DNA from: Chinchilla lanigera
Lineage: Eukaryota; Chordata; Mammalia; Rodentia; Chinchillidae
Direction: 5' to 3'
Assembly: GCF_000276665.1 (NCBI RefSeq)
Contig: NW_004955402.1
Location: forward strand, 2,261,241-2,325,240
Length of the DNA stretch: 64,000 nt
Both the position numbers and the translations under genes were made by a program. The notes beneath the pieces were generated by a model. The model searched no databases. It had not been told where the DNA came from and saw only the letters and a list, made by a program, of their open reading frames with translations. Positions 1 to 9,603 of this stretch are shown piece by piece. Position 1 is the first letter of the stretch. Every line of letters starts with the position of its first letter.

Positions 1-1560
1 CAGGGGCCAGCCTCCGCCCCCGCAGCCTGCCCCGGCCCGCTGGGCGCGAGGAACGTGGGCAGTGAGGGCGGAGACCAGGCTCCAAGGCCAGCTTACTTTC
101 GCCGCAGGGCCTTGTAAAGCAAACCCTCCGCAGCCCTCAGCTCTGCGCGCTCCAGATTACGGCTGCGGCATCCGAGAGGTACTCGGCCCCTCGCAGGCTG
201 AGATGCAAAAGCAGGCTGAGACCGAGGCAGGAACTGCTCTTTCTCCGGCAGCCGAAAACTGGAGTTGGAGACCTCAAGTCCAGGCCCCGCTGCGGGCCAT
301 GAGGACGCCACCAGGAGGAGCCGAGGGCGGCGTAAGGACAGCGGTCGGAGCAGCACCCAGAGACCGAGCTGGGGCGTGGAGGACACAGGACCAGCGACCC
401 GGGCCCTGCGGAGGGTGGGCAAGCCCGGGGGGGTTGGGGAGACACCAGGCACAGGTTTCCGTGCGAGCACAGAGGCACCTGCAAAAGTGCCCTGAGCCCC
501 GGCCCCGCCCACTCGCCCAGGCCACGCCCCCTGACCCCTGCCCTGGCCGAACCCTGTGGCCACGCCCACGCCTGCCCTCCTGGGCCGGGCCCGGGGCCTC
601 ACCCCACAGCGCAGGCGCGGGGACCCCACCGCCCGCAGGGGATCTGACATAGACCCGGCGAGACGCAGCAGATGACTACGGAGGACGTGGAACAGAATTA
701 CGAACAACGCGAGCCCTGCCTTGCCGGAAGGGACTGTTTCTAGCACTGTACTAAATTTCACATCAGGCAGAGCCAAGGCGGGGAACCTCGCTTTCGTCTC
801 GGATCCGGGCTCCGGCCGGCTGCCGGGATCCGGCCCGCAGAGCGCGGCGCTCGCTCGGGGGCGGCCGTGGAGGGGGCGCTGCCTCCGCGCGAGCCCTGCG
901 CGCCGCGCTCTCCCTCCTCTCCGGCCGCTCCGACTGCTGCCAGCCCCCGCCGCCGCTCCCAACTGCGAGGGCCTCGGAGCGGCCGCCCCGGGGCAGCCGC
1001 AGCCGTCCAGGGCCTGCTGGGCATCGGGGTTCCCGCGCGGGGCGCCCCGCTGAGTGTCCGGCGCCGCTGCAGCCCGGCTGGGACCGGGCGTCTCCTGTTC
1101 AGGGCGGCTGGGCTTGGGGACAGTGCGCGATTCCAGCCCCGCTCCGGCTACCCGCGACCACGGCCCGGGCCGCTCAGGCTCCCCCGGGGACGGCTGCCCG
1201 ACTAGCCCCTGTCGGCCGGGGGCCCGGGCCGGGGGGCGCGGACGGACGGGGTGGGGCGCGGATGCACGTGAGCCCCGCCCCAGCCGCTTAGTTCCGGCGG
1301 TGTGGGCACGCCCGCGGGGCTGCGCTCGTGAGGACACCCCGCCAGTAAACCCAGAGACCATCACAGACACTGTTTTAGCAACAGAACTTGGGGAGGTTTT
1401 GCTCCTTACGTGGCTGTTACGGTTAAGTCCTCCCCAGGCTTTGACAGCTAGTGGACGCACACGGAAGAGGGAGGACCTGCGGGGTGGGCGGGTTGAGGTG
1501 GAGCCCAGGCAGGACCTAAGCATTTCCGTCAGTCATTCAGTCAAACATTCAACATCTGCG
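1..1560. promoter_or_regulatory. CpG island, gene not identified
   Basis: CpG-dense, GC-rich sequence, densest at about 490-1330, with many GGCGCGG/CCCCGCCC boxes. Several overlapping ORFs run through it on both strands, including a 476-codon one on the minus strand, but none looks like a known protein; long ORFs are expected by chance at this GC content. Likely a promoter or first exon of a transcript leaving the window, or a non-coding RNA promoter. Nothing supports a specific gene. Confidence 0.65.
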
Positions 1561-2214
1561 GAAGGACCAGTGAAGATAAACACATAGTGCCCTCCGTAAT
1601 TATGAGGCATTATGAGAAATTAACAATTGCTTCAAAATAAATTACCTAGATGAAAGTTAGTCATGAGAGTAAGGCATTATTCTACCGTATCTTTTCATCA
1701 CAAGGGCTTACCCACATTATCACTGTAATTAGCCCAATTTCACACTGGAAAAACAAACTATTTCCACTATCTGATCTCTTCTAAGGGAGAGAACGTTTTA
1801 TCCTCAGAATCGAGATGAAAGCTTCCTTCGCTCTGTAATTATTACAGTTTGCACTTAAAAGCACATAGTTTGATTCTGTCTGAGATGTGGGTTTGTGAGA
1901 GGAATTTACATATTAGTACTGATGGGATAAACCCTCTGGGTTCTCCGCGGTCCCGAAGCCTCCAGACACAAGACCATACTGTCACCTGGTGGCAGAACCA
2001 GGCATTACAGCAATTTGTTGCAACTGTTCAACCACCTTTCGCTTCCTAGTTAAAAGTCAAAAGGCACGCGAACTTCGAGAAAAATTAAAGAACATGGGGC
2101 GCTGGGGTGCCCGATTAAAATAAAACTTTTTTTGAGTCCCAAATCTGTCCGTGGCTTCTTAGAAAACCCACAAGCCCAATTCTTTCTGTTCGATCTCTAA
2201 TCGAGACAGGGCTG
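1561..2214. other. AT-rich spacer between CpG blocks
   Basis: Ordinary single-copy-looking sequence. I see no gene, SINE or other clear element in it. Confidence 0.5.
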
Positions 2215-2575
2215 GGGTGGAGACTTCCTGTGCCAAGAGCCGGCCTGAGCGCATCCCCGAGCGGAGCAGCCCAGCGCCCTCAGCCCGCCGACGTAGACCG
2301 GGTCAGGCCCGCGCAGGTCACCCTGCGCGGCCGCAGTCTGCCGTCCCGAGCACTGGGTACACTGCCAGCCTTGTAGTCCCTCGGCGGACGTCCTGGCTAG
2401 CGGAGCTCCTGTCACCTAGCACAGCGCTGTGCCACTTACAGTGGCCCTGCTCGCGAGAGTCGTGAAGCTGGCAACTTGGCTGTGCCGGAGGGAGGTGGGA
2501 AAGTGCCTGCTTTAAGCGAAGAGCGGAAAGTGAGGGAGCCACACTCGCAGAGCTTTCATCAGAGAATGCTGACAA
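2215..2575. promoter_or_regulatory. Second small CpG-rich block
   Basis: About 350 bp of GC-rich DNA with clustered CpGs (for example GCGCGGCCGC near 2325 and CTCGGCGGACG near 2380), separated from the island at 1-1560 by about 650 bp of ordinary AT-rich sequence. No coding pattern recognised. Possibly the shore or a second promoter of the same locus. Confidence 0.45.
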
Positions 2576-2984
2576 AATTGCTCGGCTTTATTAGTTGCTG
2601 CTGCCTTCTTACTATGCCTCGTTCATGAAGTGCGCGCCAGGTATGTATGTACAGGGAAAATACGAAAGAGTCTGATGTGATCTGGGGGTTCAGGCATCCT
2701 CCAGGGGTGTGAAGTAAGGGGGAAAACACTCCTCTACCTGGCTTTAGAAAGCCTAAAAATAGAACGTCTAAGCACCGGTGATACTGGAATTGAACACGAT
2801 TGTGATTCCATTTCAAACATTCAAGAGATGATCAAGTTATACAGCTAATGTTTAAACTTTATAAAATTATTACAGTAAAGGACACACTGCCATGAGTCCC
2901 CCTGAAAGTCCTCCGCCTTGCTTTGAACACACCTATCGCATCAGCCTGGGCACTTTCTGAAGCATTTTGGAACTTCCCTTTCCT

Positions 2985-3265
2985 GAGTGTCTCTACAAGT
3001 TGTGATAAAAAATGCAGTGACTACTGCAGCCAGTGCCACCCAGCAGAACGACCCAGCAGCTCCTGAAAATGTCACAGTGTGTCCTCACCCACTTTACTCA
3101 CCAGATCTGGCTCCTCCCCAAAGTCAAAATGAACATGCAAGGGAAACGTTTCGAATCAGTTCAGGACACTGAGGCAGTGAGGACAGTGCAAGTAGAGACC
3201 CAGGAAAGGACTCCCAGAACTGCTGGGGAGGAAGCCTGGGTGCAAAGCAGAGGTGAGGAGTCTTG
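2985..3265 (+). mobile_element. Decayed mariner transposase fragment (3' end)
   Basis: One plus-strand frame reads PHPLYSPDLAPPQ, matching the mariner HPPYSPDLAP motif around the last catalytic Asp. The next frame continues LLPKVKMNMQGKRFESVQD, matching the conserved FPKLKxxLKGKRF stretch just downstream in mariner transposases. A frameshift near 3110-3120 separates the two frames. Inactive C-terminal relic. Confidence 0.75.
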
Positions 3266-3673
3266 AGCAGGTAGCATCGCCTGGACCGGCACCTGCAGGC
3301 GGCTGGCCCACTGCTGCTCACTTCTCACCTATCAGCACCAAGCTTCTAGGTGGCTGGGCCCTAGCAAAGCAATGGATAGAATCAGCGCCGTTTGAAGCCT
3401 CTCCCCAGATAAGCCGCCTGACGCTGTTACGGAGCTGGGTCGGCTCTGAGTAAGCAAATGAGGGAGAGGGGACCAGAATTGGACAGGGCGCTTCCTTTTC
3501 CTGTCCAGAGCACAGGAAGGAAGTCTGCTCCAAAGGAGGGGCGAGGAGGCGTGCTGCTCCACACATGAACCCACCTTCCAGAAGGACAGCCTCAGACTGT
3601 ACCAAAACGCCTGAGCACGGAGATTTGGGAGGTGTGGAAATCAGCAATACTTTTAAACTTACAAGCTCCAAAT

Positions 3674-3831
3674 GCTGCCAGGCGTGGTGGTGCACGCCTA
3701 GAATCCTAGCACTTGGGAGGCTGAGGGAAGAGAATCGTTACAACTTCGAGACCAGCCTGGGCTACAAAGTGAGCTCAAGGCCAAGCTGAACTGCATAGCA
3801 AGACCTGGTCTGAAAAAAAAAAAAAAAAGCA
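3674..3831 (+). mobile_element. B1 (7SL-derived) SINE
   Basis: Full-length B1-like: GGCGTGGTGGTGCACGCC start, GGGAGGCTGAGG, GAGACCAGCCTGGGCTAC, then an A tail. Flanked by an 11-bp direct repeat AAGCTCCAAAT at 3663-3673 and 3832-3842. Confidence 0.9.
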
Positions 3832-4103
3832 AAGCTCCAAATAGTTTCCACAAATGCTCAGAGACTTATCCAAATGAAATTAATCTGTTCTGTCCGGTGA
3901 CGTGAAGTTGCTGGGCTCCAGAAGAGTGAGTTCTGCCCCACCTCTGAGACATAGGGCCCCGTCAACAGCACCTACTGCTCCAGGCAGAGGGGAGGGAGGA
4001 CCGGATTCACCTCAGCCCAAGCAGCCTCCTCACCACAGGACGGAAGAATCTACTCCCCGGTGGCATTCAATCAGAAATCAGGCGTGCTTACAACAGACCT
4101 GGA

Positions 4104-4186
4104 GGGCTGGGGATTTAGTTCAGCGGCACAGCGCCTGCCTGGCAAGCGCAAGGTCGTGAGTTCGATTCCTGGTACCGGAAAAAAAT
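4104..4186 (+). mobile_element. ID-like tRNA-derived SINE
   Basis: A-box-like TAGTTCAGCGG and B-box-like AGTTCGATTCC are present, with a short A tail. Perfect 13-bp target duplication CAACAGACCTGGA at 4091-4103 and 4187-4199. Confidence 0.93.
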
Positions 4187-4419
4187 CAACAGACCTGGAA
4201 AACACAAAGGCGCTGTACAGAGAGCAGGGTGTTTGCCTCCAGAGAACACCTGTGTGAGCTTAAGCAATGCACTCCGCACTTCAGCGCCCGAGACTGTATG
4301 TTCTTATTTTCCACAAGTATGGCAATGATTACACTGCAGGACAGGTGAGATCGGGACTGATGATGCGTGCTCCGTGTGCTGTCTTCTGCCCTGTGGTGTT
4401 AACTCCCTGAATCCACACC

Positions 4420-4570
4420 AGCCTCCCGAGGTGCTCGTCAGGGCTTTTTAAGCCCTATTTTTACAGGGGAAGAAACTGGGACACTGATATTGAATCTGCC
4501 TGAGAGCCCAACCTGACAAAGCCAGCACTCCTGCCCCCGCGGTTTGCTGGGTCTCAGCCTCACAGTGGGT
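4420..4570 (-). mobile_element. MIR SINE relic
   Basis: Old MIR-like core in reverse: TTTTTACAGGGGAAGAAACTGGGACAC followed by a diverged tail. Confidence 0.5.
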
Positions 4571-5311
4571 CATCCTTCCCACAGCTGCGGGGCAGACGAG
4601 CCAGATGAGAAACGGTTGGCTTCAAACGCCAAAGTAGATGACCGTATCCTTCAGAAACATCGGTGTGATGAAAGGGAGGCTGGGGAACTATTCCAGATGA
4701 AGGGACTCAAGAGACATGGCCACTAACGCAACACGCGAACCCAGCTGGCTCCTGCTCCAGAAGGGACGGCCCGTAGAGGACACGGTTCAGTCTAGCCTGG
4801 GGCTGCAGAGGGCGGGACCCATAGTGTGAAAATCTTCAACTCACAGAGGCTGGTAACTGCACTGTGATTATATAAACAGCATCACTCTTAGGAAATATAT
4901 ATGAAAGAGGCCAGTAACAATATGTGCATGCTACCTGATCTACGTAAATTCACTTAGATGGGTTTGAGGAAATAAAACGTGGGTCCCTGTGTGCAGCTAG
5001 CTATGCAGTGTGTGCACACATGCATGTGTACGTGTGCACACACATGAATACATGTATACGACTTCCACAAACATACACACAGGTGGTGGGGGGAGATGGT
5101 GCAAATGACAACCATGAGAGACTGCCCAAATGTTAATATCAGTGTCCGAGTATCTTCTGTACTATTCTTCTGCCTTTTCTTACAACTTCAAAAGCTGTTT
5201 TGGGGGGAAAAATGAATTTTCTCAACATAATTTTGATTTATAAGATAACCATGTTGATTTTCATATTACTTATATTTATACTAAATCTGACATTAAATAC
5301 ATGTATTTGAT

Positions 5312-5424
5312 TTTTGTTTTTTGTTTTTTTTTTTTTTTGGTTTTTCTCTGGTACCGGGAACCGAACTCACGACCTTGCGCTTGCCAGGCAGGCGCTTTTG
5401 CCACTGAGCTAAATCCCCAGCCCC
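5312..5424 (-). mobile_element. ID-like SINE
   Basis: T tail, then TGGTACCGGGAACCGAACTC to GAGCTAAATCCCCAGCCCC. Perfect 13-bp duplication ACATGTATTTGAT at 5299-5311 and 5425-5437. Confidence 0.93.
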
Positions 5425-5528
5425 ACATGTATTTGATATACACCTAGGCACTTAAAAGGCTGTAAGTTATCTCTGGAGAGGTACTGGAAATTTTCCTATA
5501 ACTTCTCTATAATTTCCAAACTCCCATA

Positions 5529-6196
5529 CAGTAGTTTTTCCTGATTCATGGAGGGTGTCTCAGGACCCCAGAGGATGTCTGAAACCACAAGCAGTACTGA
5601 ACCCTCTAATGCTGATGCTGCTCCACTTTCAGTGATTCACATCCTGATAAATCCATCATAGACAAATACTGAGAACACTTCAGAGACCCCACCCACACAG
5701 CATCGTTCTTATCCTCACCTGTGTTAAACATGCTCAGAACACCGACACTGGCCAACCGCTGAGCAATGTCATCGAATGCAATGCCTACTTTATACTAGTG
5801 GGTTAACTCTGCTAAGTCACTACTCTTAGTCAGGGGCATTAAGTAAAATGAAGGGTCCCTGCACACAATCCTGCAATACGGTGTCAGCTGGCAACTGAGA
5901 CTTCTATGAGTGACTCTAGCAGGCAGTGTAAGTCACACAGCTGATGCCACAGAACAGAGTAGAGTGGGACAAGGTCTCACCAGGCTCCTCAGGGCTGTAC
6001 ACATGTTCAGACTTACAGAACAGGTTACTTTTGGAATCTCCTGCTCGGTATTTTCAAATTTCAACAGACTGCCACTGAAGTAGTGGGAAAACTGCACACC
6101 TTCTTGAACGTATTTCTAGAATTTTCCATTCAATATATTTCAACCACAGCTGACTGTAGCACAGGAAAGTGAAACTGTGGATGGGGGGTACTACTG
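5529..6196. mobile_element. Non-autonomous Tigger/pogo-type DNA transposon (MER2-like)
   Basis: Begins CAGTAGTTTTTCCTG and ends GGGGGGTACTACTG, with TA on both sides (5527-5528, 6197-6198), the Tc1/mariner/pogo target site. Internal phrases CTGAAACCACAAGCAGTACTGAA and AATTTTCCATTCAATATATTT match the MER2/Tigger1 family as I remember it. 668 bp, no transposase ORF. Confidence 0.8.
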
Positions 6197-6405
6197 TAAT
6201 CTACATGTGATCTTCATATTCCGAAAATGACCAAAAACACTTGGTGAATGCTCTCGGACAGGCTGGTTACCTGCAAGAATGCCTCCACCTGTTTTCACAC
6301 TCTCCACCTCAAGGTCATCTTTTATCATTAAGCTGCTATTAAAATGCTTTGACACTGGGGTGCTCTGCTCTGCATGATCAGAAGACAGAGTCAGAATGAG
6401 TTTTA

Positions 6406-6499
6406 GGGGCTGGAGATTTAGCTCAGCGGCACAGCGCCTGCCTAGCAAGCACAAGGTCATGAGTTCAATTCCTGGTACTGGAAAAAAAAACAAAAAAAG
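6406..6499 (+). mobile_element. ID-like SINE
   Basis: GGGGCTGGAGATTTAGCTCAG to TGGTACTGG plus A-rich tail. Flanks share GAATGAGTTTTA / GAATTGAGTTTTA. Confidence 0.9.
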
Positions 6500-6964
6500 A
6501 ATTGAGTTTTAGACTGTCCTGCGCTTTCAGCATCTTGCATGGTTAGAAGAGTCAAACTCCGCACTAGAGCACAGAGCTGTGCTTCGGAGAGGTCCCACCA
6601 CTTCTTCACGGGCACCTATGAGTCAGAAACAGTGGAGATCTGAATGTGTGTGGCTTCTCCAAAACCCAGCTTTTCCGCTGCCTCTGCAGGTGCTGGGCAA
6701 AAGGGTGCTGCACAGTCAAATGATGCCATGCACTGAACTGGCTCATGACAAGCCAAATATCCATTGTCTGCATCTTCATTTTTAACCCAAATAATCAGAC
6801 ATCTGCCAGCTTCTGTTATACAAAACTGCTGCCATTTATTGAGTACGATTTGAGCCAAAGTCGGCTCTGTGAGCTGTACCTTCGGGGTAGGGGGGGTAGA
6901 GGTGCTGGGGATGCTAAGTGTGCCCCACCACTGAGCAACGCCCCCACCCGAGCGGCACCTCTCC

Positions 6965-7110
6965 AGTCCCTTCAGTGACTAGTTATCCTCCCTGCTACGG
7001 AGGAAGAAATGAGGGCCTCCAAGTGAGCTCACCACGGTCACACTAGCTACAGCAGAGCCTGAGCTATGACCTTCCTAGCTCCAGGTTCCTGCCACTTAGA
7101 CAGGCTTCTT
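6965..7110 (-). mobile_element. MIR relic
   Basis: Reverse MIR-like features: GGAGGAAGAAATGAGGGCCTCC, then CACGGTCACACTAGCTACAG. Highly diverged. Confidence 0.45.
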
Positions 7111-7496
7111 CCCAAGGAAACTGCTCATACCTAAGGGTCTAAACTACATGCCAGCTTCCACTTTGTAGCTGGTAATGTGCTCAAACAGTCTGCACTGCAC
7201 AACCACACCCTTCTAGCCACCTCCACCTCCTACTGCGCCATAGGCTTTAGGTGTGTCATTCCTCTTGGGCTTTCAAAGCCAGAGCAGCACATTCTACACC
7301 GCCCGAACTGGGTACCCAAGAGCACAGCAAGACCTGTCACTGAACTCCCCATCATCACCACCAAGCCCAGAGTGTTTCCCAGCACTGCTCCTCCCCAGCC
7401 ATTTCTCCAAAGGCAGCACGGAAACACAAAGGGCCGGTGTGGCTCTTGCATGGTCAACTTAGACAAACCAATTTCCCCAAATTTTCATCTGGGCTA

Positions 7497-7675
7497 AGAT
7501 GCACTCCCTGTAATCCCGGCATGCTGGAAAGCTGAGGCAGGAGGATCACAAGTTGGAGTCTGGGCAACTTAGTAAGCACTAATCTTGACATTAAAAAAAA
7601 AATGGCTGGGGGCAGAGCACGCCAAGGCCCTGGGGCTAATACCCAGTTCTGGCAGAGGGGTGGGGTACTGCAAAA
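7497..7675 (+). mobile_element. B1-ID composite SINE, old
   Basis: B1-like half (CTGTAATCCCGGCATGCTGG, GCTGAGGCAGGAGGATCAC) joined through an A tract to a degraded ID-like half (GGCTGGGGGCAGAGCACGCC ... CCCAGTTCTGG). Confidence 0.65.
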
Positions 7676-8179
7676 CGTTATCCTGAAGACAAGACTGCAT
7701 GTAAAGTAACAGACACGTAACAGGTACTCTGTAATTAAATAGCTTTTATTATTCTCCCAACGTCATGCCTGGTTCTTTACCGTGTTTGGGACACTCTAGG
7801 CCCAATGACCTATCATCTCAAAAGCAAGCACCTACTTCTGCCTCCTAAGACTCCTCCACCTGTGTTCTGGCTCGATGGATCCCCTTTCCCAGCTCCGCCG
7901 TACTCAGCATCTGCTAGTGTGCAGTCAGCATCAAACCAGAGACCGTGAGAGCAGATGGGCACAGGCATCGCACAGGCGGCAAGCCGAGCCAGGCGTGCTG
8001 GAGACTGGGGGTCGAACTGCTTACTCACCCCCTCACCTCTACTGACTTGCTACCACACGGCAGTGCAACTGCCGTGTTGCCAAACTCGAATTTCTTCTGT
8101 AGGAATTGCCGATTTTCATGCTGTTGCTCCACTTTCTAAACACACAAGCCACCTCCCCCACTGACCCAGGCAGTCGGAA

Positions 8180-8710
8180 GGACACGCAGACACCTGAAGG
8201 GCTCGCTTCACACCACGCACTCACCTCCACCCTGGGCCCGGCTCCTCACGTCGCGCGTGAGAGCATGAGGCACACATCGCCAGTGGCTCTCAGGACCATC
8301 CTCTCCAGGCCAGCCAGCCTCTGCATGGCCTTGAGTCTCCAGCCAGCCACCACCCCAGATCCAGGAAGGAGAGCTGAGCTGTGCAGTGACGCCCACTCCA
8401 CCTGTGCCACGCATTCCCAGACGGCGTCCCCACCAGGCCCCTGCCCGCACCCGGCAGTGTGGCCCTACTCGGACCGGGCCTCGGCAGCAGCTCTGGTGGC
8501 GCAGTACCGTCACCGAGCCTCGCTGGTGGCAACACGTCTAAGCCGGCACAGCAAAGCAGAAAGCGGTGCACGCCGCCTTCATGCAGCACGAGGCGCGCCG
8601 GCGTCGACGTCTACGTGGGAGCGCTGTCCGCCAACATCCCGAGCGAGGGGCACCTGCAGCCCCTTGAAGTACGCTCGCCAGGCTGCATGCCAGCCAAGTA
8701 CTGCTAGGTG
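8180..8710. other. GC-rich patch, possible gene or pseudogene remnant
   Basis: A CpG-containing block within AT-richer DNA, including GGCGCGCC and GTCGAC at about 8592-8607. In the plus frame 8459-8707 the last third has strongly G/C third positions and reads VDVYVGALSANIPSEGHLQP before a TAG. I do not recognise the protein. It could be a degraded processed pseudogene, a coding exon of an unknown gene, or chance in GC-rich sequence. Confidence 0.3.
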
Positions 8711-8929
8711 GGCAACACACATCTCAGGACAGCGGCTGGAGAGAAACGGCCAGGGAAAGATCCTGAGAGGGCTTCAGTTACTTTGTTGGGTTTTGCTCCC
8801 TGAAAGAAAAGATCTAAGCAAGTAATGGAAATAAAGACGTGTATCCCAGAGAAAAAAAATCACAGCAAATCAGAAAGGAAATTAATCTACAGTCCATCTC
8901 CTGCCACCCATAAAGAATCTGTCCCCTAG

Positions 8930-9098
8930 CCAAGTGTGGTGGTTAACATTTGTAATCCCAGCTACTCAGGAGACTGAGGCAGGACAGCAAGTCTGGGTAA
9001 CTTAGAGAGACTCTCTCAAAAAATAAAAAGGGGTAGGAGTGTAGCTCTGTCACCGCACCCCACTTCTGAGTCTAATCCCCAGTACTGCCAAGAAAAAA
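8930..9098 (+). mobile_element. B1-ID composite SINE
   Basis: AAGTGTGGTGGTTAACATTT, ATCCCAGCTACTCAGGAGAC, then an A-rich link to GTAGGAGTGTAGCTCTGTCA and CCCCAGTACTGCC. Confidence 0.7.
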
Positions 9099-9099
9099 A

Positions 9100-9255
9100 A
9101 TCCACCCTAGCACTATAGGAGGCTGAGGCAAGAGGATCACAAGTCCAAACTCGGCCTGGGCAATTTAGTGACTTACAGAGATGCTTTAAAATTTAAAAAG
9201 GACTGTAGATACAGCCAAGTGCAAAGGGCCCTGGGTTCTGTCCCCAGCTCCTCCC
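9100..9255 (+). mobile_element. B1-ID composite SINE, second copy
   Basis: Immediately follows the previous composite. B1 part from CCCTAGCACTATAGGAGGCTG; ID part ends GGGCCCTGGGTTCTGTCCCC. 5' end truncated. Confidence 0.6.
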
Positions 9256-9506
9256 CATATCATCTCCTAAAATCTGTGAAGATTAACTGACATAAAAATG
9301 TATCTGGAACACAGTGATTAAAAATTGTATAATTCAAAACCACCTTAAGTGTTGAGAAATATGATAGGCAAATAGATTTCTTGGGTGTATAGTACCAAAG
9401 TGGTAACTAAAACTAAAGTTCATAAAATTTCTCAAACTGCTTTTTATTTTTGCAGTGACGGCTGACATTTGCATATTAAAAATGTAATTTTATAAGGATA
9501 ACTTTC

Positions 9507-9603
9507 GGGGCTGGGGATTTAGCTCAGCGGCATAGCACCTGCCTGGCAAGCGCAAGGTCATGAGTTCGATTCCTGGTACCGGCAAAAGAAAAAAAAAAAA
9601 AGG
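9507..9603 (+). mobile_element. ID-like SINE
   Basis: GGGGCTGGGGATTTAGCTCAG to TGGTACCGGC plus A tail. Near-duplicate flanks AAGGATAACTTTC and AAGGTAACTTTC. Confidence 0.92.

Noticed and set aside
93..1523. 476-codon minus-strand open frame in the left CpG island
   Set aside because: GC-rich islands lack stop codons by chance. The peptide is Arg/Pro/Gly/Ala-rich with no domain, and competing ORFs exist in other frames.
4104..4186. Possible true tRNA gene (A and B boxes present)
   Set aside because: Matches a dispersed SINE with A tail and target duplication; no intact acceptor stem. The same holds for all ID-like copies.
8106..8825. 239-codon plus-strand ORF starting MPIFMLLLHF
   Set aside because: The frame runs through AT-rich and GC-rich parts without consistent codon bias or domains; only the offset frame at 8459-8707 shows a hint of coding, reported separately.
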